Shown: positions 31,700 to 42,547 of the stretch, piece after piece
Layout: each line of letters opens with the position of its first letter
How positions within the stretch are numbered: position 1 is the stretch's first letter
DNA from: Pisolithus tinctorius
Lineage: Eukaryota; Basidiomycota; Agaricomycetes; Boletales; Pisolithaceae
DNA: 64,000 nucleotides
Assembly: GCA_024663395.1 (NCBI GenBank)
Contig: JANFAH010000017.1
Location: forward strand, 310,001-374,000
Direction of reading: 5' to 3'
Notes under the pieces: model-generated
Seen by the model: only the letters and a program-made list of their open reading frames with translations
What the model was told of the DNA's origin: nothing
Database searches by the model: none
Made by a program: the position numbers and the translations under genes

Positions 31700-32905
31700 A
31701 AGGGAATGACAATGACGTACATATAACTTAAACCCAATCGTACGAGCGAGTTCTTTGACCTCAGCTAGGTACAATCCAATTGAAGGATACTCATTTCGTT
31801 GGTATTGACGGAGCATGATTCAGGACAAATAGGACATACGTGGGTTGATCCAGACTCCGCCAAGTGTGAGGATGCGGTGGAGGACATGGAGATAGTTGAT
31901 GATGTTTTCAGCCTAGAGGTCTGGTCAGCATGGAGGTATGAAGGACGTAGATGGGAGGGAAGAAAGAGACGAACGGTATCGATGAATAAGCAGGTTAGAA
32001 TAGCATCCCATTTCCCTGCATGTAGCTCGTTCTCATCTGTTTTTCTCTGCGCTGTATATTTCCTCGAAGTTTCCTATGAATCGTGAGTTTGATAGCTTAA
32101 AGATGCTCAGAGGGATGTATATATAGACGTACCAGCAACGAGAGAAAAGTTGGAGCCTGGAGGGAGGTCAGAGGGAAGGATATCTGGAATGGTGACAGCT
32201 CTAAGCAAGGTTTCGCGGGATAGTATGTTGGAGAAGGAGTGAATATAGGGATATATAGTGTTCGTTGATCAATTGGGTCCTGCCACGGTGAAAGGTAAGA
32301 GGTGAATGGTGAACGTGAGTGTTAGAGGTCAGTGAGAGCAGCTGTGATAGATCCAACAGTACCTGTTGAGAATGAGGTAGGAAGCAAGTAGCATACAATG
32401 AGAAAACTCATTCCTTGACATGCAAAGCCTATGAAAACCATGAGGGAGAAGGTAGGGTTACGAGGGACGGGGACAGACAAACCGAGATTGGCGACACCGT
32501 AGACGAGTTGGCCCAGACCAGCACCCGGAAGGGGCCAGTTTGATGAACGCACTTGCGCGACATACCTCGAGGACCTTGCGCATCGTTGTCAGCCTCACTA
32601 CACGGCAAACGAGGGATGGGGACAGACAAACTGAGATTGACGACGTCGTAGACAAGTCAGCCCAGACCAGCACCCGGAAGGGGCCGGTTTGATGAATGCA
32701 CTTGCGCAACATACCTCGGGGACCTTGTGCGTCATTGTCAGCCTCACTACATGGCAAATGAGGGACGGGGACAGACAAACCGAGATTGGCAACATCGTAG
32801 ACGAGTCAGCCCAGACCAGCACCCGGAAGGGGCCGGTTTGACGAATGCACTTGCATGACATACCTTGGGGACCTTGCATGTTGTTGTCAGCCTCACTACA
32901 CGGGA
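31700..32905 (-). pseudogene. Partial N2227-type (carnosine N-methyltransferase-like) SAM methyltransferase
   Basis: Minus-strand exon pieces give, in order, VLVPGAGLGQLVYGVANLG (SAM-binding Gly-rich loop), GFACQG, a broken ASYxILN region, DILPSDLPPGSNFSLVAG, WDAILTCLFIDT, then across a 62-bp GT-AG intron AENIINYLHVLHRILTLGGVWIN, and SIGLYLAEVKELARTIGF. These are landmark motifs of the N2227 family, which methylates carnosine-type dipeptides. The N-terminal part, the GPLLYHF segment and the C-terminal end are missing or broken, and the reading frame shifts after GFACQG. The exon with the Gly-rich loop is tandemly repeated upstream (see repeat). It looks like a captured host gene fragment that has decayed. 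Confidence 0.65.
32460..32905 (-). repeat. 149-bp tandem repeat, 3 copies, made from the methyltransferase SAM-loop exon
   Basis: Units start near 32460, 32609 and 32758, exactly 149 bp apart, each holding the exon end with the VLVPGAG-like region, a splice site and part of the next intron. Copies differ by several substitutions, mostly C/T and G/A. Confidence 0.85.
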
Positions 32906-33460
32906 AGCACGAGACAGGAAAATCGGGTGGGCAAGCACCTACTCACTGAAATGGGCAACATGTCTGATGACAACCAACATTTCCAGTGAACAAGGCAAGC
33001 ACGAGACAGAGGGAATCGGGTGGGCAAGCGCCTGCTCACTGAAATGGGCAACATGTCAGATGACAGCCAGCATTTCCAGTGAACAAGGCAAGCCGAGACA
33101 GAGGGAATTGGGTGGGCAAGCACCTACTCACTGAAATGGGCAACATGTCCGACGACAGCCAACAGTTTCCAGTGAACAAGGCAAGCACAAGACAGAGGGA
33201 ATCGAGTGGGCAAGTGCCTGCTCACTGAAATGGGCAACATGTCAGATGACAGCCAACATTTCCAGTGAACAAGGCAAGCACGAGACAGAGGGAATCGGGT
33301 GGGCGAGCGCCTGCTCACTGAAATGGGCAACATGTCAGATGACAGCCAGCATTTCCAGTGAACGAGGCAAGCACGAGACAGAGGGAAATCGGGTGGGCAA
33401 GCACCTACTCACTGGAATGGGCAACATGTCCGACGACAGCCAACAGTTTCTGTGAGCTGG
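32905..33460. repeat. ~92-bp minisatellite, about six copies
   Basis: Units contain GCACGAGACAGAGGGAATCGGG, CTCACTGAAATGGGCAACATG and CATTTCCAGTGAACAAGGC; starts near 32904, 32995, 33090, 33181, 33276 and 33368. It separates the methyltransferase remnant from the H3-tail gene and may hold the promoter of either. Confidence 0.88.
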
Positions 33461-33611
33461 GCAAGCGAGCACCTGCTTGATCAGAGTGAAAAGGCAACAG
33501 AAACGACGACAAATGTGGCTTCGATTCTGAGTTTCAATTTTTTAAAGATCGTGCATGGTAGCGCATTGTGCGACGCGTTCTCAATTATTCCTTTGCTCTT
33601 TGGCAATATCC

Positions 33612-35306
33612 ATGGCTCGAACGAAGCAGACAGCTAAGAAAAGTGCATGTGGTACTGCTACACGAGTCAAGTTCATCCACCTGGCTCACACTGCCTTCAC
33701 TCGAGCGGTATCTGCGGAATCGACTTCCTCTCTTTGCTCACTGACACCCACTCCCTCATCTCGCCCACAGAGCCCGGAGATCCCAGGTGATATTGTACCT
33801 GAGCAGTGGACATCTAACAGAGTACGTCTGATATCTCCTTTATACTGCCTCCAGTGTCCACTGACACGCTATCACGTTCAGTATTGCTACCTTTGCCATG
33901 ATGGTGGTAACTTCTTATTTGACTGCAAGACCTGTCCGCGCATGGTGTGCGAGCGCTGCTTAGGTTTACTGCAACAGGCCATAAAGAAGGTGTGTGCCAT
34001 GGATGTCAACTTCCAATGTCCTGGTTGCCACGAGCTTGCGGAGGGTGCATCAAAGCGCAAAAAATTGATGCCCTACTTTGTGAGTCACACGTCATCGACA
34101 CTCTGAACTAAGCTAACAACAATGCAAGGCCTTCACGTGCACTGTGCACGGGGAGACCATCCACCTGCTTGAAAAACCTCTCATCATGTCTGGTGTTTGC
34201 GAAAGGTCCTCGAAATCCCAAGTCTCCGCCAAATCCACTCTGATCCTCCATCTGCAATGTACGGGAATGGCAGTTCCTGGTTCTCTGCCGCAGCTGCTCA
34301 AAACGACTCTCGAGGAGTATCACACGAAGGAATCCCTGCAGTATCTAGCTGTTACCTTCAACATTGGCACCCAAACAAAGGTAAATCGATGGAAGGCGAA
34401 GGTCAAGAAGCTTGGCGCAACACTGGTGGCAAGGAGGTTCAGCCGCACCATCATCTTCGTGACCATCCACAGTGAAGTGACCCGCGGCGACCTCTTTGCT
34501 GGCAAGGGCGAGGACGGCAAAGACATTGCAATGGAGGTCAACAAGGTGCACATTAAATTGATGTTTTTATCGCAATCTTACTCGTTTCTACATAGTTCAT
34601 GGGATGGTTATTCTCTCCTCCGCTTGCTGATCTGGTCCATGCTTCCATGCTTGTCATGCTGACTTGTGGACCTGTCGTATCGTTTCAGGAATCGTTTGAT
34701 GCGCTAAAACAATCGATTGCATGGTATGACTTGCTTATGATTATTTTTGACAATTTTACCAAGCCTTCCCAAGTCTCCAGCTGGAGTTCACCCTTGCATT
34801 CACCGCAGCAGACTTCATCAGCGCTACCCTCAAGTTGTTTATTGTGTCGTATGGTGTCAAGGTCCTGATTGAGGGACATTACCTCACGGACGTCCTGCCT
34901 GACCTACTCGAGGGTTCGCTTGCACTGAGGATGCACACGGACGTGATCCTTTTTCATGTTTCGGGGTTTAAGTTTGCCCAGGGGCCTCCTCTTACCGGGC
35001 CCTGCCCTTTCTACAGCCCATCCTCTCATCACCGGATACAGATATTCTTGGTACCACAGCCACCGGCAACTGTGGGGTACCTCCCTCCCCATGGCATGTC
35101 CGAAGTGTGCAGCTATTTGTCCGTGGGCACGGTCAAAGGTTGACCCTCAACATGATTCTCCGAAGGCCCGAGTATCCAAGTGTCAGGCCGAGGCTTGCGG
35201 CTTCGAAGTGCGCACCCAGCCTTTAATGGCTTCATACAAAGTACTCCATGGTGACTCAACATCGGGCTGGCTTAAATATGTGATTTATCCTGCAGACACA
35301 CTTTAA
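33612..35306 (+). CDS. PHD-like zinc-finger protein with a histone H3 tail mimic at its N-terminus (CACTA cargo)
   Basis: The ATG at 33612 opens MARTKQTAKKS, nearly the start of histone H3 (H3 has R8 where this has K), followed by a diverged segment that keeps G13, A15 and R17 of H3. Likely exons: 33612-33821, 33882-34079 (the 60-bp intron between is in frame, so it could also be retained), 34129-34545, 34596-34723, 34775 to about 34950, and a final part to 35306. Exon 2 has a Cys-rich PHD/zinc-ribbon-like module (CYLCHDGG...CKTCPRMVCERC...FQCPGCH). The middle has FVTIHSEVTRGDLFAGKGEDG and a membrane-like or helical segment; the end has WYHS, WG, CPKCAAICPW and C..CGF zinc-binding pairs. I recall a large mushroom family with this C-terminal order. 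Role unknown; an interaction with H3-tail readers or writers is inferred. The last exon joins are uncertain. Confidence 0.7.
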
Positions 35307-35514
35307 TTCTACTGGTACATGTCATTGTCATTTATACTGCATTGGTGAATACATTCTTCGATTTTTGATAGATGTCGATCACACAGTATTTAAGGGTATA
35401 CTAGCGCACCATCTACGAGACATTAATGCGAGGGTTTCACGAGACAGATCACATGACCACCTACAATGGTCGTCAATCGTATGCCATTTTGTTGATGCGA
35501 ATACTCAACCTATA

Positions 35515-36857
35515 ATGGAATACGGGCTAAAATGGTCTCTCGAAGGGCACTCCAGCCCTATCAATTGCGTTGCATTCATGGATGACGGGAGCTACATTGC
35601 CAGTGGTAGTAAGTCATTGGCATGTGGTGGTGGTGTGTGCTCACAGAAAACAGGTGACGATGGGCATGTCATCATCTGGTCACTGGAGGACGGAAGCCTT
35701 CGCAGACGCTTAAGACCAAAGCAGGGCCCTGTGGTGTCCCTTAAGTGGCTTTGGGATGATGTTCACAACAACATTTATTATCTATTGTCTGCAGGCGCCA
35801 ATGGGACCATTGTCGTATGGCGTTTCAATGTTGGATCAGTGGGTTTGATGATTTACAGGCAGCATCAATCACTTAAAATTGACAGGTACTCTTTGAATGG
35901 GTCCATATGGAGATGGTCTTCGATTCTGCGGTAGAATATATGGAGCTGGACCAAACCCACAACTTCTTGGTTTTAACTACACAAGGGAGGATTGCACTGT
36001 ATCAAATAACGAAAGAAAACAGTGGTGAGCCGAGCACCATTAACCACATCCTATCATTGTTCATGCAGGGTACGTACAGTGAGCCTCCACCTGGCCCAAG
36101 TCCACCCACCCCCTCAACATCCACGGCTACCTTCGCTGCCCATATCTGCTCACTTCTTCAACCAAGGTCGTTGTCTAGTGTTTGCATTCCTGGATTCACG
36201 TGAAGTGTATGATTTGGTCTTCATTAATTGAAATTCTACTTAGTTGGATTTCAGCATCGCTTGGAAGATTGCGCCTTGGAACCAGATATTCCATCACAAG
36301 ATGAGGACCCACATGTATTTTACTTTATTTTAGACCATTGGTCTCCTTTGTGACTTTACTTCCATTTAGAGGGAGCACTGCGTACCATGAAATCTCCCAA
36401 CTATTACTCGTCTGGAATCTCATCGATGGTGTCGATATATATCACCTGGTGGATCAACCGACGCCCTCACTGCACCACGTTCGGCATCTTCAGTTGAAAA
36501 TAAGGCGAAACTATATATGCCATGTCCAATTTGATTCAGATGGAAAAATGGTGATTACTGGTTCCGACAATGGACAAGTATTGTTGTGGGATGTTAACTC
36601 TGGGAAACTGGCTCAGGTACTACACCATGGCAAAGGCATGTCTTCTGAATGCTCTTATTCATACCTATCATTCACATTGTATGCAGAACTTCATGCAGTA
36701 CAAGTTGTTGGCATATTACAGTTTAATTTTTACCTTCTACATGCAACTGATTCAACTAGATAGTATAACTCGTCTCAGTTCAACAAGCACTTCATTGCTA
36801 GTGGGTCTTCAAGTAGTGGCGATCCATTACTTCTCCGAGTGTGGTCGACTGAAGTAA
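35515..36857 (+). CDS. WD40-repeat protein 1 (CACTA cargo)
   Basis: Starts at an ATG followed by KWSLEGHSSPINCVAF, a first WD repeat. A 45-bp intron (35609-35653) separates SGS from DDGHVIIWS. Further repeats: LSAGANGTIVVWRF, then VEYMELD..FLVLTTQGRIALY, and after degraded introns SQLLLVWN and FDSDGKMVITGSDNGQVLLWDV. The part at 36070-36360 needs unresolved splicing, and the C-terminal end is unclear. WD40 propellers are protein scaffolds; the partner here is unknown. It is followed in tandem by a related gene. Confidence 0.6.
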
Positions 36858-37319
36858 GCACTAGTCCATTATCGCTGTGTAGGCTGATGATAAATATTCC
36901 CTCAGTGCGTAATATTCAATGAAAGCACAGAGGGAAATCTCGTAGACAGTTGTGACTGTTCACCTCCATGGGGACGCCGATGTTTTCTTGACTTTTTCTG
37001 TGCCCTGGCATTAAGTATTTTCATTTTAGTTGGTATTCATTGGTTTTCGACCACCACTGCCCTCTACGATATCATTCAGAATTGAGCTTTAGACTACAAG
37101 ATCCTCTTCTGCGTAATCCTAGGTTATAAATAGCATGGCAGTATTATGAAATGCTACAGAGCAAATACGAGTTGGGTCGAGGATCGTACATGATGCATGA
37201 TGCATGACGGAGCCAACTATGGTCTTCACAGGCTACATGTTCCGGAGTTTCCATATTCGAAGTCCTAAAGGCTAAAATTGCCCACCATTGGTACGCTCAC
37301 TCCATTACATTCCCTGGCA

Positions 37320-38880
37320 ATGAAACCCTTCCACCCATTTACATCTGAGCACACGCTAATTGGCCATACTGACTCTGTTAATGCTCTTGCCTTTTCCCTG
37401 GCCGGAGGTCAATTAGCAAGTGGAAGTGAGGATGGAAGCCTCATCGTATGGGAGCCACTCGCTGGCGCACTGTTGTATCACGTTGCCTTTCATTCTGCTA
37501 TCCTCAGCCTGACATGGGATCCTCGACATTCGCATCGCTTATTCATTGGTTGCTTGGATGGTACCTTAGCTATCTGTGAAAACTCGGAGGTAAGGGATGC
37601 AACTCAGTCTATGAATGAACTAACTCCACTAATAGGTCCAGGAATCAACTAATTCTATTCTCACCGGTACCAAAGCACCGGTTTTTGCACTTGCCATCGA
37701 TGAATATAGCGGTTATGTCGCCATTGCTGTAGGCTCCGAGATACACATCGCAAAAGAGGTCTTCCCTAGTGCGCTCCATTATCGATATTAAAGGGCCATT
37801 CTGGTAAAATTGACATGTTTTAGATAAATATGCTACTTTCAAGATTTTCCCTCCACCAAGGGAACTACCACTTGTGGCCGAGCAACTTGACAAGAGGATA
37901 TGCGGTCGAGCGCTTGCTTTTGGAAAGAGGGGGAGCGAGTTGGTTGTCGCCTACCTCAACCATGGTGTGGTGTAAGTGTTTCCAAGCTGATGTTCAGGCA
38001 TTGAAATGTTCAATTCTCATGCTAGTTGTTGGGACATTTGCTCTTTTGAGCAACGCTGGCAGATCAATCCCATCCATAGTCATCAAATTGTGTAAGCGTT
38101 GAAGTTGTCTTTCATACTGATCTGTTTTTGACGACTATGCTAGTGGTCATGCAGCGCTTTCACTTGACACGAAACACATTGCCTTGACGAATTTGGGTGA
38201 CGGTGTCGACATTTATTCTCCAGGACGGTCTTACCCTGATATACGTCTCAAGAATCGACCTCTTTCTGAAGAAAAAAACATTCCAGTGCAAGTGTCCTGG
38301 CTCCAGGATGGTGCTGCTATCGTCAGTGGTTCATCTGATGGAGGTGTTCGTATCTGGGAAATACCATCAGGGAAGCTCCTCCAGTTGTTAGAACATGAAG
38401 GTATGTCCGCATTTCTCATCTACGGAAGTTATTTTTGACTTTTACTCCAGGATGCATCGTGCAGGCTGTTGCAGTGCGTCACACAACCTATTTATGTTCT
38501 CAGGTCATTGATTAGCATGTGTTAGACTTTTGAATACTCCAGTAATAGTGTAATTGCTATGGCAACCACTGAAGCTGCAGAAAACACTTGCATCAAGGTG
38601 TGGAAATGTAAGAATAATGGTAAGGGATCTCAAGGCCCACGAACACATTAATGATCTTTGAATAGTGTTCATGACTTCTTGGAGGGTTGTCAAACTGAAT
38701 CTTTGGACGCGGAATCTCGCACTGAAGGGCACTGTGCGCTCACTGGTAGAGATGAGGGTTCGGGTGGTTCTTGTACTTGGGATCATTAGCAGCGCCCTAT
38801 TCATCATCTACTGTGTACAGAGCGTGCTCGAGGTGGGCGGTCATCATATCATTTGGATCTGGTAGCTGATAGGCTTGTCA
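37320..38880 (+). CDS. WD40-repeat protein 2, tandem paralogue (CACTA cargo)
   Basis: Starts with MKPFHPF then LIGHTDSVNALAF, SGSEDGSLIVWE, and RLFIGCLDGTLAIC; a 45-bp intron follows at 37590. Later exons give VFALAIDEYSGYVAIAVGSEI, FKIFPPPRELPLVAEQ, and LQDGAAIVSGSSDGGVRIWEI, then a C-terminal hydrophobic segment (VVLVLGIISSALFIIYCV) near 38765-38820 that could anchor the protein in a membrane. A TATAAATAG at 37125 could serve as promoter. Several exon joins between 37760 and 38500 are by eye. The end lies about 230 bp from the right TIR. Confidence 0.55.
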
Positions 38881-39113
38881 ATGGTTGGCAGCCTGTCCTA
38901 ATCTCTGTCTCCCATGAGGCAGAAGTATTGATTGTGTCCCTCTTGCAATTGCGCCCTAGAGACTTGCGCCTCACCCTCACCATGGTAGTCCGTCGAATTG
39001 CTCTCAGCATGATCGAATACTTGGAGAAGAAATTGCAGGACCAGGAAGAGCCAAATCATGATATAATTTACCTTTGACTGAGCACTTCTCCCCCGCAATC
39101 ATGCCTCTAGTAC

Positions 39114-39908
39114 AGAAATTTCCTTTTTCTTCATGTAATTACCGAATGTACATTTACAGATATGCATTATACACGGGCTGCGCCAGCAGTGGAGCTGCAG
39201 TGGAGAGTTGCAGCGGCCCCAGATCAGCTATCAGCGGCGTGCTGCAAAAAAAGCATGTAAGGTGGATGGTCACGACGCATGCACAATGAGAAGTGATGAT
39301 GATATTTGGAGAGTGTCGAAATGCTGCCCCAACTTCAAGTCCTCCAAACATCGTCAGCTATAGTACAGTGAAAAACAGTTTGTCATTATCTGTGTGAGAC
39401 ACGCGACTCGGAGCATTGCCTGGATATCACATATGGAACTGGATGTATGTAGCAAGGATCTCATGATATACTTCATAATCAGTCTTCAGAGTGGCGCTTT
39501 TTTACGATCACTGCTGGTTCAAATGTAATACAACTATAAGGACATTGATGATGCTTGGCTAAACTCAAAGTACAAAGGTTATTGGAAAGGTCATTTTTTG
39601 TGATCAGAATGTCGAGTTTCGTTCCTGATTTGGAACCCTATGACACAGCCCCACAAATTCAAAGAAACTCCATGACCTGGATCACTGCACTTTGCAGATC
39701 GGTCTTCAAATTCACGTCTTCCATTAGAGGGCATTTACACCTGTTCAAACTTGTTGCAGTCTCAGTAAACAGACAGTCAGAAAGTTCAAGGCTATTGACA
39801 AATTTCTGTACACTTCAAAATATCCGTTCAGCGCTCTCTGAATTTTTCGTTGACAGTGAATTTGAAGCTCAGCTTAGTGACACAATCATCAGGCCTTTGC
39901 CTGCAGTG
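39114..39908 (-). repeat. Right terminal inverted repeat of the CACTA element
   Basis: Reverse complement of 17605-18390, ending CCTGCAGTG at 39908, followed by the second TGA copy. Confidence 0.93.
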
Positions 39909-39911
39909 TGA

Positions 39912-41180
39912 AGACCTCAGCTTGAGTGACCACCTGTGGCCTGAGTGGAAGACTGCCCTATCCCCTTCCAAAACCAATGTCACCAACCACAAGTGGCTTG
40001 ACATTGTCAAGTGTCAATACAACTACCACTGGTTGGGCCTCCATATGCCCTGTGTCATGCCAACACCAACACCACCCACTCAAGAGATTGAAATGCCTAT
40101 GAGCAACAAAGGAAAACAGAAAGTGACCAAGGCAGAGGTGGAGCAAATGATAGTGGAGAGCTCACACAGGATGGAGGTGGACAATGAGGGTGAAGATGAG
40201 GTGCCAGAAAAGGAGGATGATGAGGAAGAACCAGCACAAGGCAGGCAGAAGCACAAAGCTGCCACAAAAACAAGGTCCCATTGATCAAGATGTTGTTCCT
40301 GCTCTAGGAAGACAACAGCAGAAACTGACAATGAAGATGATGTTCCCACTCAAGGCCAATTGAAATGCAAGGTCCAATGCTACAGGAACCCCAGGAAGTC
40401 CTGCTTCCTGTGTGATGGTTGCAAGATTCAATGCAGCCATGCCAAAGGCAGCATTACTGCTCCAACTTGACAGAATCCATCATGAGCCAGGGGAAAAAAG
40501 TGAGCTTGAAGTCTGTCCCTGATGATGGAGGCCCAAGAATCCCAAAGCCCAAAGGAACATCCCCCAAAGCGACATGTTTTGATGGCTTCCAAGGCCATCA
40601 ATGCTGGGGTTGGGCCCTCCAACCAGGGAGAGACAATCCCTGAGGGATCTTCACTCAGTATGTTCTCAATTTCATGTATTTACTGCTGACTCAAATTTTA
40701 TTCAGAGATTTGTATTCCTGCATTCAAATGCAGGGATTCCTGCCCAATCCCAGCCACTGTATGAGCAGATTCAATTGTTGAGGCTGGCCCATCTGTTGCA
40801 CAGGAGGCAGAGGAATCTACAGTAGCAGGTACATTTAATCACTCCACATTTATGCTAAGTATCATCAGTAACCCTTGTATTCAAAGCAGACACCCACCCA
40901 TCAACAACAGCAGCACCCATCCAACTCATAACTGCTGCAACTCCCAGCACACTGTCACCCATCTGTGCCCCAATCACTGAGGTGTCACAAACATCCAACA
41001 CATTTGAAGAGTGAATCCAAGATTTGGAACGTCGACTCCATGATGCTGAGGCCCACTGCCAATACTATGAGGATCGAATGTATGATTTCCAAATACAACA
41101 GGACAAGACCATGCAGATGCTGGACAGGATGGCTCATGAGCTGGAGGCTCTGTGTATTTGGGTATATGGATGAGCATTGG
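39912..41180 (+). pseudogene. 3' part of the split zinc-cluster-like, coiled-coil gene
   Basis: Continues the frame of 17522-17604 after the transposon. It encodes LWPEWKTALSPS and KWLDIVKCQYNYHWLGLHMP, a Pro-rich linker, a Lys/Glu-rich acidic region, then after an in-frame TGA (40282-40284) a Cys-rich segment (CYRNPRKSCFLCDGCKIQC) that looks like a zinc cluster, and near 41005-41160 a heptad coiled coil (RRLHDAEAHCQYYEDRM). Further TGA codons interrupt the frame. The block is strongly CpG-depleted. It was therefore decaying independently of the CACTA insertion. Function unknown; similar zinc-cluster plus coiled-coil proteins are frequent in mushrooms (memory). Confidence 0.5.
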
Positions 41181-41369
41181 GTGACAATCTCATTGATCTC
41201 TTAGGGCCTCTGGCAGATGAGACAAGGGCAGATAGGACAGCAGGGTGAATGAGGCTGTCTATAATTTTACTCCTCCACAGTATATACAATGTCTTTTTAT
41301 ATTTCGCATTTTAATTGACCACTGTGGCTGCATTGTATACTCAACATTTATTTTAGAGTGAGAAAAAGA

Positions 41370-42060
41370 CAATGGCTAGACAGCCAACAGAATTGCAAAG
41401 GATAATCTCATTCTACTAAAACAACCACTGATGTATCCCAATAGGTGGAAGCTTAGCAAATGCATGGCTTTGTGATATAGAATAGTTAACTTGAAACTTA
41501 AAAAATGAGATAGTGGGATGGTCTCATTCTGCTAAAACCAGAGTTGATGGAACCAAGATGGAACCCAAATGAGCAGGCTGTGCTATTTACAGCATTCACT
41601 TGGGAGTTACAAAACATGATAATGGCTAATGATAGGATAACAATGCAAAGAAAGATGTCAGCCTGCAAAAACAGCATTCTGTGGATCCCAATAGATGGAA
41701 CCCTTCCAAATGAGTGGCCTGTGCAATATGCAAGGTTGATATGGACTGTCTCAAGCTGCTAACACAGCATTTGATGGATCCTGATAGACAGAACCCTTCA
41801 AAATGAGTGGACTGTGTGAGATGCAAGGCTGAGAGCAATTGGTCATCAGATGCAAATGCAAAGCAATATTCTCATTGCACTAACATAGGATCCAAGGTAT
41901 GCCCACAGGTGGGACATGTGCAAACAAGTGGAGTGTGAGATTCACAAGGTTCAATTCAGGGAAAAAATTGCATTCTGCTAATGCAGCAGCCAGTGTATTC
42001 AGATAGGTGGAAGCTTGGCAAATGAGTGGATAAATATTTCTCAGCAGACAGAAATGCAAC
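41370..42060. repeat. Degraded ~90-130-bp tandem repeats
   Basis: Blocks with GATGGATCC-AATAGATGGAACCCTT and AATGAGTGG-CTGTG recur near 41431, 41548, 41682, 41773, 41894 and 41993 with heavy divergence and almost no CpG. Confidence 0.6.
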
Positions 42061-42547
42061 CAAGGGCATTCAGCCAGTTACTAGTGCCCAATTCATCCTC
42101 TGCAGTGAGCAATAAATATTCTGTTTCCCAACAATGGTTTGTTGCCATTCATCTCAGCCTGCAGATGCATGAGCCTTTCAAGACAAATGATATACATACT
42201 CATGTCAGACCAGACATATCCACAATGGAAATAAAACATGCTAAAGGTGAATGAATGGGCTAGCTTGCCACTGGATGTCTCCTGCAAAGTACCTGCTGAC
42301 CCACCCATCAGCTCAGGGCAGAATGCAAGGGCAGGGGATGGAAACTGCAGGTTCACATTGAGCTAACATTTAGCTACAAATCTTTCTCCAGGAAAAACTG
42401 AGTATCAGTTGCATTCATGGCCTGCCATTTGCATTTGGCATGCTCAGCCAACCTCAAATACATCATCCTCTGCCTTGCTGCATAACACCACACCCAAGGA
42501 GCTCCAATAGTGCTGCTTCCCATCTGTATCTTATGCCATTCTTTTGC

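Larger units (their letters stand above)
17605..39908. mobile_element. Large CACTA/EnSpm-type transposon (22.3 kb) with cargo genes
   Basis: Ends are CACTGCAGGCAAAGGCC... and its reverse complement, continuing as near-identical terminal inverted repeats of about 790 bp. The flanking trinucleotide TGA is present on both sides (17602-17604 and 39909-39911), the 3-bp duplication typical of CACTA elements. A Tnp2-type CACTA transposase lies inside on the minus strand. Joining the flanks restores an open frame. The interior has ordinary CpG content while the flanks on both sides are CpG-depleted, as expected for a younger insertion. The other genes inside (membrane protein, GMSSDES family, RING, methyltransferase fragment, H3-tail/PHD, two WD40) are treated as cargo. 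Most CACTA elements known to me are much smaller; nested insertion of separate elements inside cannot be excluded. Confidence 0.88.

Noticed and set aside
32429..32938. Overlapping Cys/Pro/Ser-rich minus frames
   Set aside because: They are the 149-bp tandem repeat read through; only the methyltransferase exon frame has family motifs.
32896..33333. Repeated LPTRFPLSRACLVHWKC-like frames
   Set aside because: Translation of the ~92-bp minisatellite; no gene structure.
17605..39908. Starship-type giant element
   Set aside because: No tyrosine recombinase (DUF3435-like) captain was seen; ends, TSD and transposase fit CACTA.
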